NCBI GenBank assembly: GCA_029261795.1 | Contig: JAJDAP010000095.1 | Span: 64,810 to 128,809, forward strand | Source of the DNA: Deltaproteobacteria bacterium | GTDB lineage: Bacteria; Myxococcota_A; UBA9160; UBA6930 | Direction: 5' to 3' | DNA: 64,000 nt | Shown here: positions 37,039 to 45,621 of the stretch, piece by piece | Numbering within the stretch: the stretch's first letter is position 1 | How the letters are laid out: every line of letters begins with the position of its first letter | Program-made: the position numbers and the translations under genes | Notes under the pieces: model-generated | What the model saw: only the letters and a program-made list of their open reading frames with translations | What the model was told of the DNA's origin: nothing | The model's database searches: none

Positions 37039-37086
37039 ATTGATCTTGAGTTATTTATTATTTCAAAAGAATTGATCTAGATCAAT
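37039..37086 (-). promoter_or_regulatory. palindromic operator candidate for mobile mystery protein A/B
   Basis: ATTGATCTAGATCAAT (37071-37086) is a perfect 16-bp palindrome; the half-site ATTGATCT recurs at 37039-37046. The surrounding sequence is strongly AT-rich (TTATTTATTATTTC) and immediately precedes the HTH gene. It is a good candidate for autoregulation of this pair. Confidence 0.5.
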
Positions 37087-37370
37087 AGTTCGTGTTTTGA
37101 AGATTTGAATCCATGGCTCATCGCAGCGCCAGTGTCTTCCTTGAGCAGCGGATAAAGTTCCATTGGATCAGGAGCTTGCGCGCACACCGGAGCTGCTGTT
37201 GAAACACCCGTGACCCATCTCGGCCGAGTTAGATCGAGAGGTGCCCTGCATCTGTGACCCATCGCCGAGATCCGCCCCATCTGAGTCAGGTGCGAGCCCC
37301 TATTGGAGGCATATCCTCAGGGGCTGTCGAGTAGCCGGGCGAAGGCAAGACGAAAGACCAGATCTGACGC
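37087..37370. other. gap without a convincing gene
   Basis: No gene that I can support. A 10-bp direct repeat GTGACCCATC occurs at 37210-37219 and 37254-37263, each followed by CGCCGAG-like sequence, which could be a remnant of an insertion-sequence end. A short reverse-strand frame (ending 37077) has no recognisable features. Confidence 0.3.
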
Positions 37371-37665
37371 TCATCCGTGCTCTCCTGCCGTTGCCAATGC
37401 TCGCAGCGCCGAGGTCCCCATGAGACCGCCCGCTTCCATCCATGGATTCGCGAGCTGGATGTTGCGGAAGTGGCAAGGCACGTCGGGCACGGTGATGACG
37501 AGCGCCTCGTCGTTCTCCACTTCGTACCAGGCGCGAGATGTTGCCTGGTTCGGGAATCGCGTGAACTGCGGATAGTCGGAATGATTGCGATCTGTCTCGG
37601 TCGCGATCACCGTGCTCAAGAAGCTCTTCCGGAGATCAAGGTGCTGCAGAAACTTCCGCGGCATA
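37371..37665 (-). pseudogene. DUF1214-like gene fragment
   Basis: A reverse-strand frame contains FPNQATSRAWYEVENDEALV and PDVPCHFRNIQLANPWMEAG, which resemble the DUF1214/DUF1254 pattern of an acidic 'PDEALV' strand followed by 'C.YW.VQL.N.W'. Nothing matching the family extends on either side, and the frame continues upstream only as antisense of the nuclease gene. I read it as a fragment left by rearrangement. Confidence 0.45.
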
Positions 37666-37814
37666 ACGAGAGGCGGAGTACCGGGTTTCGATCCCGATGC
37701 CCTGCGAGAGAAGTACCGGGTGGAACACGCGAAGCGGTTTCGTGGCGCGTTCCGAGTGCCCGGGGGAATCCGATTCCATGCTACCCATCGTCCATCCCTT
37801 GTTGGATGGAGCCG

Positions 37815-38492
37815 ATGCGGATCACCACCTGGAACTGTTGTCGCGGTCAGCCCGTGGAGCAGGTTCGCGCGCTCGAGGAGCCGTCTTCGGACCTCGTCGT
37901 GTTGCAGGAATCTGCTCGGCCCAACGAGGAGCGGGAGGGTCTCCTCTGGGTCGGGGATTCGGAGAAGCAGGGCCTCGCGGTCTGGGCTGAAAGCGGAGTT
38001 GGCATCCGCATGGCGGAGCAGGTCGAGTCGGCCCCAACGGCGCTCCCCGCCTACCTGGACGCGGGCAGCGCGTTTCAGATTCTCGTGGTCTGGACACTCC
38101 CGAGACCAAAGTATCCGCTCGATGCGAAGGCCACGCTGGACGCGTATCGCTCGTTCATTGAAGCGGCGCCCACGGTCGTGCTCGGTGATTTCAATCTGAA
38201 CCCGAAGTTCGATGAGAGGAATCCGGCGTTCTCGGATTCCGATCTGCTGGCGTCCGCCAAGGCCGAGTTCAGCCTCGTGAGTGCCTATCACGGCTACACG
38301 GGCGAAGTGCCCGGTCAGGAAACGCGGCCGACGTACTACCACCAGCGCGACGAAGACCAGCCGTTTCACATCGACTATTGCTTCATCCCCGAGACCTGGT
38401 CATCGCGGGTCGGCTCCGTCGACGTCGCAACCTTCGAGGCCTACCGAGGCAAGAGCGACCATCGGCCCATGACCGTGGATCTCACCCTTTAG
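37815..38492 (+). CDS. endonuclease/exonuclease/phosphatase family protein
   Basis: 225 residues. The EEP fold is shown by the start MRITTWNC, the metal-binding Glu in DLVVLQES, the GDFNLNPKF motif, HIDYCFIP, and the terminal KSDHRPMTVDL. Such enzymes cut phosphodiester bonds in DNA, RNA or small molecules. Another in-frame ATG nine bases earlier lacks a ribosome-binding site; GGAG precedes the one chosen. The next gene starts two bases after its stop. Confidence 0.88.
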   Translation: MRITTWNCCRGQPVEQVRALEEPSSDLVVLQESARPNEEREGLLWVGDSEKQGLAVWAESGVGIRMAEQVESAPTALPAYLDAGSAFQILVVWTLPRPKYPLDAKATLDAYRSFIEAAPTVVLGDFNLNPKFDERNPAFSDSDLLASAKAEFSLVSAYHGYTGEVPGQETRPTYYHQRDEDQPFHIDYCFIPETWSSRVGSVDVATFEAYRGKSDHRPMTVDLTL

Positions 38493-38494
38493 CC

Positions 38495-39274
38495 TTGGCG
38501 GAAGACCTCACCACGACCGATCGCGTCACGCGGCTTCTCGATCTGTGCAATCGCCCCGAGTCGACGCACATGCCGCCCACCGAGCTCTACAACGAGGGGT
38601 GGATGCTGCGACTCCTGCTCGACTGGCATCAGCGCAACCCGTCGGAGGCCAGTCCCCTCCGGTTCACGCGCGGGGCCGGTTGGTATTCGGAAGGTCGGCT
38701 GGCCTCGCCGTTCATCCGCGGTGTCAAGCCACGAGAGGGATACACCCACGCGGATGGCGTGATCGGTCAGTTCACGATCGAGCCGGGCGAGCGTGGCGAG
38801 ATTCTTCTCCGGCCCGACGCGCGGCAGCTCGTCGTGATCGAAGCGAAGATGGGAAGCAAGCTATCCGCGGGAACTACGCACGCCCCGTCGTACGACCAGG
38901 CCGCACGCAACGTCGCCTGCATGGCGGAGCTGTTGTCGGTGGCCGGCATGGCACCAGACCGGCTGGAGCAGATGGAACGTCTGGCGTTCTTCGTCGTAGC
39001 GCCGGAGTCGCGGATCGAGGCGGGCGTCTTCGAGGATCTCGTCACGCGCGAGAGTATTCGAGCCAAGATCCAGGCGAGGGTCAAAGGTCTCGCTGAGGGA
39101 TCTGCCCGCGACAAGCGTTTTCGCTGGGTCGGTGCCGTGTTGGAACCGATGCTCGATCGTATGGAGCTGGGGGTGGTCTCCTGGGAGAGCCTGCTGGCCC
39201 ACGTCTGCGTGCAATCGGATCAGGAATCCTTGCGCGGCTTCTATGCGGAATGCCTCCGCTTCAATCTCGGGTAA
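38495..39274 (+). CDS. putative restriction-like (PD-(D/E)xK) protein
   Basis: 259 residues if it starts at TTG 38495; ATG 38570 is the alternative. The central segment RQLVVIEAKMGSKLSAG looks like the ExK strand of a PD-(D/E)xK nuclease, with an upstream acidic residue in YTHADGVIGQF. The rest is helical (LLDWHQRNPSEASPLRF and others). I do not recognise a named family. It lies two bases after the EEP gene and 59 bases before a metallophosphatase gene, so the three are likely an operon. Confidence 0.6.
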   Translation: MAEDLTTTDRVTRLLDLCNRPESTHMPPTELYNEGWMLRLLLDWHQRNPSEASPLRFTRGAGWYSEGRLASPFIRGVKPREGYTHADGVIGQFTIEPGERGEILLRPDARQLVVIEAKMGSKLSAGTTHAPSYDQAARNVACMAELLSVAGMAPDRLEQMERLAFFVVAPESRIEAGVFEDLVTRESIRAKIQARVKGLAEGSARDKRFRWVGAVLEPMLDRMELGVVSWESLLAHVCVQSDQESLRGFYAECLRFNLG

Positions 39275-39333
39275 GGGCCGGCTCGTTGATTCCGCTGCAC
39301 AGTCTGACGCCGCTCGGCTGGTAGGATCTCCCC

Positions 39334-40278
39334 GTGTACGACGTCATCGGTGACATCCACGGGCATGCAGACGCGCTCGAGCGGTTGCTCGGGGCGATGG
39401 GTTATGCCGAGCAGGGAGGTACTTGGCGTCATCCAGAACGCACGGTGATCTTCGTCGGCGACTTCATCGACCGGGGCTCCGAGATCGCACGCGTGCTCGA
39501 GATCGCCCGTGGGATGGTCGACGCCGGCACCGCGCAGGCGGTGATGGGCAACCACGAGTTCAACGCGGTTGCCTTCCACATGCCGCACCCGATCGAGAAC
39601 CAGGCCTTTCTGCGCGAGCGCTCTTACAAGAACATCCGCCAGTTCGAGATGACGTTGCAGCAGCTCAGTGAGGCGCAGCTCGAGGAGTCCATCGACTGGT
39701 TCCTCGAGTTTCCCATGTGGCTCGAACTCGACGGTCTGCGAGTCGTGCATGCTTGCTGGGACCCGGTATCGATGGCTGTCGTTGATCGCGGAAGAGCGCG
39801 TCATGGCCGCCTCAACAATGCCTTCGTGCACGAAGCCTGCGAGAGCGACAACGAATTATTCGAGGCGGTCGAGGTCCTGCTCAAGGGGAAAGAGGTCCGG
39901 TTGCCCGAGGGCGTTGCGTTCCACGACAAGGACGGCGAAACGCGCCACCACGTGCGTACGCAGTGGTACCGCCAGCCCCAGGATCTCTCGTTTCGTGACT
40001 ACGCCTTCGCCTTCTCCTTCGACACCCGCGAGCGTATTCCCGAGGCACCGATTCCCCCCGATACCATCGCAGAGGCGTGTCCGTATCCTCCGGACGCGCC
40101 GCCCGTGCTCTTCGGCCACTACTGGATGCCGCCCGACAACGGACCTTCTCGTCTGGCCCCCAATGTCGCGTGCCTCGACTACAGCGTGGCCAAGGGCGGG
40201 CGGCTCTGTGCGTATCGGTGGAGCGGTGAGCGCGAACTCGATGACGCCAACTTTGTCAGCGTTCCAGCGGAGGCTTAG
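39334..40278 (+). CDS. calcineurin-like metallophosphatase
   Basis: 314 residues. The metallophosphoesterase motifs are YDVIGDIHGH, VGDFIDRG, VMGNHEFNA, VVHACWDP (third metal-site region) and LFGHYW. The family includes bacterial Ser/Thr phosphatases and PrpA-like and ApaH-like enzymes. The start is GTG, with the coding sequence beginning MYDVIGDIHG as usual. It follows a predicted nuclease and an EEP protein. Confidence 0.9.
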   Translation: MYDVIGDIHGHADALERLLGAMGYAEQGGTWRHPERTVIFVGDFIDRGSEIARVLEIARGMVDAGTAQAVMGNHEFNAVAFHMPHPIENQAFLRERSYKNIRQFEMTLQQLSEAQLEESIDWFLEFPMWLELDGLRVVHACWDPVSMAVVDRGRARHGRLNNAFVHEACESDNELFEAVEVLLKGKEVRLPEGVAFHDKDGETRHHVRTQWYRQPQDLSFRDYAFAFSFDTRERIPEAPIPPDTIAEACPYPPDAPPVLFGHYWMPPDNGPSRLAPNVACLDYSVAKGGRLCAYRWSGERELDDANFVSVPAEA

Positions 40279-40324
40279 CTGCACGAAATGTGGCATGCAT
40301 CGTGCCGAGGCTTTGCTGTGCTGC

Positions 40325-40839
40325 TCAGGAAAGGCTCAGAAGCGCCTCGGCGTAGTCCTTGTCCAGAAGGTCCGCTGGTCGCCCGTTGATGAACGTGATC
40401 GAGTTGTTTCGGGACTCGAAAGTTGTGCTCGAGAGCAGCTCTTGGGGCTGAACTTGGAGCAAGCGAATTTCAACGCACACCTTGTCTCGAAAACCAGACG
40501 AATTCGACGCGCGGTCTTCCCAGTGGATGATCTCGGGTGACACGATGAAGTCGACGCCGTCTGCCCCTGCACTTCTGAGCGCATCGGACTCGCCAACGCC
40601 GGGCGCGAGCTGTGCCAGCGGGAATCGCTGACGGACGATTTCCAGGGTCCGCCTCGCTAGCGACAATCCGCTCCCAGAGTAAACGCGGCCTCCATAGGCG
40701 CCATCCAAAGGTGTTGTTACCCAGAGTGGCGAGGACGAGTCGGGGCGCCGGTCCGAAAGTTGTGTGGAGGGTCGGCTGATGCGTAGGCACATCCCAGGGC
40801 GAGCAGGAAAACCAGGTACCAGGGTCGCCTGTGAAACAC
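40325..40839 (-). pseudogene. frameshifted DUF4823-like lipoprotein
   Basis: The body, LWVTTPLDGAYGGRVYSGSG, then VSPEIIHWEDRASNSSG and NNSITFINGRPADLL, matches the DUF4823 lipoprotein pattern. In its own frame it lacks a signal peptide. In another frame a GTG at 40839 begins MFHRRPWYLVFLLALGC, a typical lipoprotein signal with lipobox LALGC at 13-17, and that frame stops near 40735. A single-base indel between about 40735 and 40790 would join the two. Either the gene is inactivated or the assembly has an error there. Confidence 0.65.
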
Positions 40840-40907
40840 TCCTCTCGCCGATGTTTGTCGAATCCTGGCAGCGGAGGTTTTCGCTGTATGCAGCTGAAGT
40901 GCTCCCG

Positions 40908-41345
40908 CTACTTCCGGCGAGCCTCGCGCTGCCGTTCGTGGGTGACGAATCGACGGGCGATCTCATTGCCGAGGAAAGTCTGTTTCTCTACTTGCCCCTT
41001 CGCCCAGACGCCAATCTTCAGTGCCAGCTGGAACTCTTCGGGCAGGTAATGCCAGCGGTAGTTGTTGCACAGCTCGTGGGCCGGAAGGAAGTTCTCCACC
41101 TCCGTGCCGCCTCCTTGAGCGTGCGCCAACACATGGTCGGCCTGCCACTTCCCGTCGACTTTGCCGCCACAGATGTGACAGCGGGCGCTGGTCCTGGCCA
41201 GGACGGCCTCTCGTTTGGCTGCGGTCAAGCGAGCTCGCTTGTGGCCCTTGCTGGCGGTGACCAACTGACGCCTATGGAGACGCAGCCGACGAATCTTCTT
41301 GGCGAGGTAGGTTGCGCGGCGCTGAACATTCCATTCGTCGGGCAT
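40908..41345 (-). CDS. HNH endonuclease
   Basis: 145 residues. A basic N terminus (AKKIRRLRLHRRQL) precedes the HNH motif: CHICGGKVDGKWQADHVLAH followed by the second His and Asn in AHELCNNYRW. Two cysteines (CHIC) with a third (ELC) could form the zinc site. AAGGAG lies six bases before the ATG. It is 26 bases downstream of the large HIT-PLD-helicase gene on the same strand and is probably cotranscribed with it. Confidence 0.85.
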   Translation of the reverse strand: MPDEWNVQRRATYLAKKIRRLRLHRRQLVTASKGHKRARLTAAKREAVLARTSARCHICGGKVDGKWQADHVLAHAQGGGTEVENFLPAHELCNNYRWHYLPEEFQLALKIGVWAKGQVEKQTFLGNEIARRFVTHERQREARRK

Positions 41346-41371
41346 ATATCGCTCCTTGGTGACGCTACTGG

Positions 41372-44300
41372 CTAGGCAGGAGGGGCGAACGCAGTCCAGA
41401 GCGAATCCGGAACGGGTTCGTCTAGGTGCCAGCGAATTGTGATTGGCTTTTCTCCCTCCCAATCTACGAAGCTGACGGGACCGCAGTAGACGAAGGGCGC
41501 TCCTCGCCCCTCAAGTTTCGCTTGCTTGCGAATCAGGAGATGGACATGGATGCCCTTTTCCTGATGGGTGCGAAGGTTCTCGCCGGTAGGCGTGCCTTGG
41601 CGCGTCTGGTTCTGGCTCTGCCACTCGAAGACATCGCGGCTCAGGAAGCGATCGCTATAGCGGTGGTCTTCCGGCAAATCTGACTTGTCCAAGGTGACGA
41701 AGAGAAACGTGTTCTGGCCACGTGCGACAAACCCCTGCTCCCAGTTCCTCGAGTAGGGCTGGCCGAAACGCTCGGCCACTTCTCGCCGCGGGTAGCTGGA
41801 CCAAAGTGCGAGTGCTGAATCTTCCGGACGCATTGGCGAGAGCGTCAACTGACCGGACTCGTCTGAGAACTCGACCTCCGATCGTGTCCCGGGGCTCCCT
41901 GCTTGATCTCCGAACCACTCCTGGAGTAGGGCGGGAAGCACATTTTCTTCGGAGCCGGGCCTGCGCATCACGTTGATCGCAACCTTCACGAAGTTGGCCT
42001 CGTAGCTCTCGTTGTTCGCAACGACGGGGACCCACCCCTCTGGGATACCCGAGACTCGCCCGCGATCTGGAAGGAACAGGATCGGACGGCCGTCCGCGTG
42101 GCTGACGCGACAGCGGAAGCGAACCTCGTCCGCTCCCGGTGAGGTTGGGCGCGTGAGGTATTCGGCGAGTCGGAACTCGGCGATCTCGCGTGCTAGTTGT
42201 TGGAAGAGCTCGCGTTGTACGTCGGGGATATCGAACGTAGTCCCAAAGATTTCGTTCGCGTAGGCGAAGTAGGCACGACTCCCGGTTCCGCGCCCACGAG
42301 TCCATGCCTCGATCGGATTCCTCTCCAGGTGGCCTTGGAGAGCATCCTGCGATTCGATGGGTTCTCCAATGTCGGCGACTAGAGCCGGCGAACGTCGAGC
42401 CAGTCTTTCCACTCCGTGCGTGAGCGCGGCGATGGGAATCTCGCCTGGGAATAACCCCTCTTGGAGCATCGCAAGCAGGACGAGCATCTTGTAGCTCTTG
42501 GTCATCTGCGTCGATTCGAGCTGTTCGAGGAATTTCCCAGCCGCGGTCGCGGTATCGAGCACGGGAGACGCGTCTGGCAGATCCCCCATCGTCTCGACGA
42601 ACCGCAGCCACGATCCATGACCTCGCGCAGCGGTGCGCGGCGAGTAGCCCTCATGGAGCGCCTCGGTAGCGGTGGGGCGGCGGCCTTGCTGTTCACGGAA
42701 CGTCTCGTAGTAGCTCCGAACCACGTCTTGGCCGCGGGGCTCGCGCAGAAGCGAGCGCAGAATGTCCATCGCCTCCAACTCGTAGGTCACCTCGCAGCCC
42801 GGCGGAAGATCTGCTTCTCCCGCTTGGAGGCGCTCGAACTGGGCCCGCAAATGTTGGTCACCTGGCAACAAATCGAAGAGCGCCTGCGCCTTGATGAGGA
42901 ACGAGCGGTGATTGCCGATGTAGTCGATGACGGCGAGGTCGCGCTTCCCCTCGGCCTTTCGAAGCCCGCGGCCGAATTGTTGGAACCAGAGGAGGCGCGA
43001 TTCCGTGGGTCTTAACATCAGCACGGTGTCGATGTGGGGGATGTCCACGCCTTCGTTGAACATGTCAACGGCGAAGACAACCTGGAGATCACCGGCCTCG
43101 AGTTTTTCCAGGGAGCCGGCCCTTGGGTCGCTTCCCTCGCCGGAGTGAACAGCTGCGGATTTGACGCCCGCCTCAAGGAAGTAATCCCGCATGAAGTCGG
43201 CATGGCGCTTCGAACAACAGAAGGCCAGGACACGCTCGCCGCCGTGCTTCCGAACCTGTTCGAGAGCGTTCTGCGCTCTCTCGGTTGTCGCAACCGCTTC
43301 GGTGAGTTTCTGTTCGTCGAAGCGGCGGCTACGCCAGGGGATGTCCTCGTAGTCGACGGCATCGGGAACGCCGAAGTAGCGGAAAGTCGAGAGCAAGCCA
43401 CGCCCGATTGCCTCTCGGAGGTCACACCGATAGACGAGGTTTTCCCCGCATAGCGAGAGGAGGTCGCCGCCATCGGTACGCTCCGGGGTGGCCGTGAGCC
43501 CGAGCAGAAAGCGTGGCTCGAAGTAGTCGATGAGGCGCCGGTAGGTACTTGCCGCAGCGTGGTGGAATTCGTCGATCACCACATAATCGAACTCTCGGCG
43601 GTCAAAGCGCTTCAGGTGCGCTTCGCGGTTGAGGGTCTGAACGGAGGCGAAAACCACCTCGGCATCTCCGTCCTTTTCGGTGCCTGTGTAGAGGCCGAGG
43701 CGGGCGGTAGGCCGAATCCGCCGGAAAGTCTTCATGGCCTGGCCGAGAATCTCTTCGCGATGCGCCACGAAGAGCACGCGCCGGAACTCTGGTCGGTCGC
43801 TGTCGAACGCCGAGAGCCACGTCTTCCCAAGACCGGTCGCAAGGACCACAAGGCCGGCTTGGGCACCTAAGGCACGAGTCTGCTCCAACGCAGCCAGTGC
43901 TTCTAGCTGAACCTCATGCGGTCGAGGCGGCGGCTCTGGAATCTCCAACGCGGCGTCGATGGCATCTCGACGAGGCATTGCCTCGGGTGTGACTCGACGA
44001 TTCCGGTAGGCATCAAGCCAGGCGCGATCCAGGGCCACCGTTGGTGCGCTTTGGAAAAGTTCCTCGAAGCTGGTGACGACCTCTCGAAAACCCGAGGAGT
44101 CACGGCCAGGAACGACCCCGTAGTTCCATTCGATTCCATCGGCTAGAGCGGTTCGCGTGAGGTTCGAGCTGCCGACGAAGGCAACGCCACCTTCTCGCGC
44201 TCCCTCGAAGATGTAGGTCTTCGGGTGGAACGAACGATCGTCGCACACGTAGACACGAAGCTCGAGCTGCGTGGGGTACTCGTCCCGAAGGTCAAGCAGG

Positions 44301-44956
44301 CGGGCGAGAGCGTTCGGGTCGGTAAAGTCCTGATAGTCGCCGGTAAGGAGTTCGAGGCGCCCGCCGCGTTGGCAGAGATCGCGCAAGTGCTCCTCGAGCA
44401 AGTCGATCCCGCTCGGCAAGACGAACGCCACCGCGATGCGAACGTGAGTCGCCGCGTTCAAGTGGCTCTTGAGATGCGGGAGGAGGGGGTCCTCGCCGCC
44501 AGTGATCAACGCGCCCGATTGGGTGCTCCAGGCCTCCGGTTCTCGGTCGCGGAGCAGACCCAGCCCCGGCTCGCCCCCTGTCTGGTAGTTCTGTTGCGAC
44601 GGGATGACGCCCCGGACGCCACCTCGCGGATCGCCAACGTCTCCCGCGTAGCGCGGAATCAAGTGGACGTGCAGGTGGGGCACCGTCTGGCCGGCTGCGG
44701 CGCCGATGTTCACGCCGAGGTTGAAACCGTCCGGTTGGTGTCTCTGCTCGATCGCGGCACGTGCGGGCTCGATCGCAGCCAGGAGTTCAGCACGCTCTTC
44801 GCCGGTCGCCTCGAACCAAGTCGCCACGTGCCGCTTCGGCACGAGCAGAGCGTGCCCAGGGCTGACGGGAAATCCGTCCCACAGGCCGAGTACGTGCTGG
44901 CCCACGTAGAAGAGTCGCTCGGCCTCCGGCCGACAGAAAGGGCAGCCCTCACTCAC
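41372..44956 (-). CDS. HIT - PLD nuclease - SF2 helicase - DUF3427 fusion protein
   Basis: 1194 residues with four parts. A HIT domain (about 5-118) has CPFC near the start and the catalytic PHLHVHLIPR. A phospholipase-D-like domain (about 155-305) has FHPKTYIF (His244, Lys246) and VGSSNLT. An SF2 helicase follows, with Walker A TGLGKTW (about 374-380), a DEFH box (462-465), GLTATPERTDGG, and the motif VI region QFGRGLRKAEG. The C-terminal third includes the DUF3427-like segment SYEANFVKVAINV. The GTG at 44956 overlaps the SprT stop (GTGA). PLD-helicase-DUF3427 proteins occur in mobile and defence regions; the HIT fusion suggests nucleotide hydrolysis or transfer. Confidence 0.88.
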   Translation of the reverse strand: MSEGCPFCRPEAERLFYVGQHVLGLWDGFPVSPGHALLVPKRHVATWFEATGEERAELLAAIEPARAAIEQRHQPDGFNLGVNIGAAAGQTVPHLHVHLIPRYAGDVGDPRGGVRGVIPSQQNYQTGGEPGLGLLRDREPEAWSTQSGALITGGEDPLLPHLKSHLNAATHVRIAVAFVLPSGIDLLEEHLRDLCQRGGRLELLTGDYQDFTDPNALARLLDLRDEYPTQLELRVYVCDDRSFHPKTYIFEGAREGGVAFVGSSNLTRTALADGIEWNYGVVPGRDSSGFREVVTSFEELFQSAPTVALDRAWLDAYRNRRVTPEAMPRRDAIDAALEIPEPPPRPHEVQLEALAALEQTRALGAQAGLVVLATGLGKTWLSAFDSDRPEFRRVLFVAHREEILGQAMKTFRRIRPTARLGLYTGTEKDGDAEVVFASVQTLNREAHLKRFDRREFDYVVIDEFHHAAASTYRRLIDYFEPRFLLGLTATPERTDGGDLLSLCGENLVYRCDLREAIGRGLLSTFRYFGVPDAVDYEDIPWRSRRFDEQKLTEAVATTERAQNALEQVRKHGGERVLAFCCSKRHADFMRDYFLEAGVKSAAVHSGEGSDPRAGSLEKLEAGDLQVVFAVDMFNEGVDIPHIDTVLMLRPTESRLLWFQQFGRGLRKAEGKRDLAVIDYIGNHRSFLIKAQALFDLLPGDQHLRAQFERLQAGEADLPPGCEVTYELEAMDILRSLLREPRGQDVVRSYYETFREQQGRRPTATEALHEGYSPRTAARGHGSWLRFVETMGDLPDASPVLDTATAAGKFLEQLESTQMTKSYKMLVLLAMLQEGLFPGEIPIAALTHGVERLARRSPALVADIGEPIESQDALQGHLERNPIEAWTRGRGTGSRAYFAYANEIFGTTFDIPDVQRELFQQLAREIAEFRLAEYLTRPTSPGADEVRFRCRVSHADGRPILFLPDRGRVSGIPEGWVPVVANNESYEANFVKVAINVMRRPGSEENVLPALLQEWFGDQAGSPGTRSEVEFSDESGQLTLSPMRPEDSALALWSSYPRREVAERFGQPYSRNWEQGFVARGQNTFLFVTLDKSDLPEDHRYSDRFLSRDVFEWQSQNQTRQGTPTGENLRTHQEKGIHVHLLIRKQAKLEGRGAPFVYCGPVSFVDWEGEKPITIRWHLDEPVPDSLWTAFAPPA

Positions 44957-45492
44957 CGGTCGATCCCCATGACGTTGGGCAACCGGCGAACCACGAGCCG
45001 TCCACCTCTTCCATCCATCCGGCACGTGCGACACCGCCAGCGGCTCACGCGCGTGTGTGCGATTCGTGTGGCTTGGCACACCGGACAGCGGTGCTCCCAG
45101 AGCCCGCGCTCTGAAGCGGCGATTCGATGCTTCGCCGGCAGCGCTGACCAAGGCACCCGCACGCGTGCCGGAATTCCGGCCTGCTCCATGAGTGCGCGCC
45201 ACTCCCTCCCGTGCGGTTTGGCCCGGCGGCCATGGCGCGCATGGACAGCCGCGTGCGCTGCCTCATGGCAAAGCACCTCGTTCAGCAGATCCTCGGGTCC
45301 CTCCAGGAGCCATGCGGCGATGGTTAGCTGCGATCGATCAGCTCGGTAGCTGCCAAGCGAGGTTCGGAACCGGTGGCTAGTGCGGAAAGTGATGTCTGAC
45401 GAAAGCCCCTCAACTCCCCAAAGGCCTTCCCACTGCTCCATGCGGCCCCGTAGTGGGTTGAGCTCAGGTACGTCTTCGGATGCCACGACCAT
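44953..45492 (-). CDS. SprT-like zinc metalloprotease
   Basis: 179 residues. The metalloprotease site HEAAHAAVHARHG (HExxH plus downstream His) is followed by a zinc-ribbon with CPVC and CRTC pairs, as in SprT/Spartan proteins. Eukaryotic Spartan cleaves DNA-protein crosslinks, and bacterial roles are less clear. It is translationally coupled (GTGA) to the HIT-PLD-helicase gene. A proteolytic step linked to a nucleic-acid-acting helicase is therefore likely, but its substrate is unknown. Confidence 0.85.
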   Translation of the reverse strand: MVVASEDVPELNPLRGRMEQWEGLWGVEGLSSDITFRTSHRFRTSLGSYRADRSQLTIAAWLLEGPEDLLNEVLCHEAAHAAVHARHGRRAKPHGREWRALMEQAGIPARVRVPWSALPAKHRIAASERGLWEHRCPVCQATRIAHTRVSRWRCRTCRMDGRGGRLVVRRLPNVMGIDR

Positions 45493-45621
45493 CTAGTTCT
45501 AGCACGAGCACAGCTTTGGTTCGGGTTTCGGACTCGAAGTGGCTAGGCGGGTCTGCTCGCGGATGGCAGAGTGGAACGTGTAGAGCCATTCGCACTCGAG
45601 TCGTCCAGATGGGGCGGCCAA

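Noticed and set aside
37077-37280. 67-codon reverse-strand frame with MELYPLLKEDTGAAMSHGFK
   Set aside because: No ribosome-binding site, no family, and it lies in a segment with possible insertion-sequence remnants.
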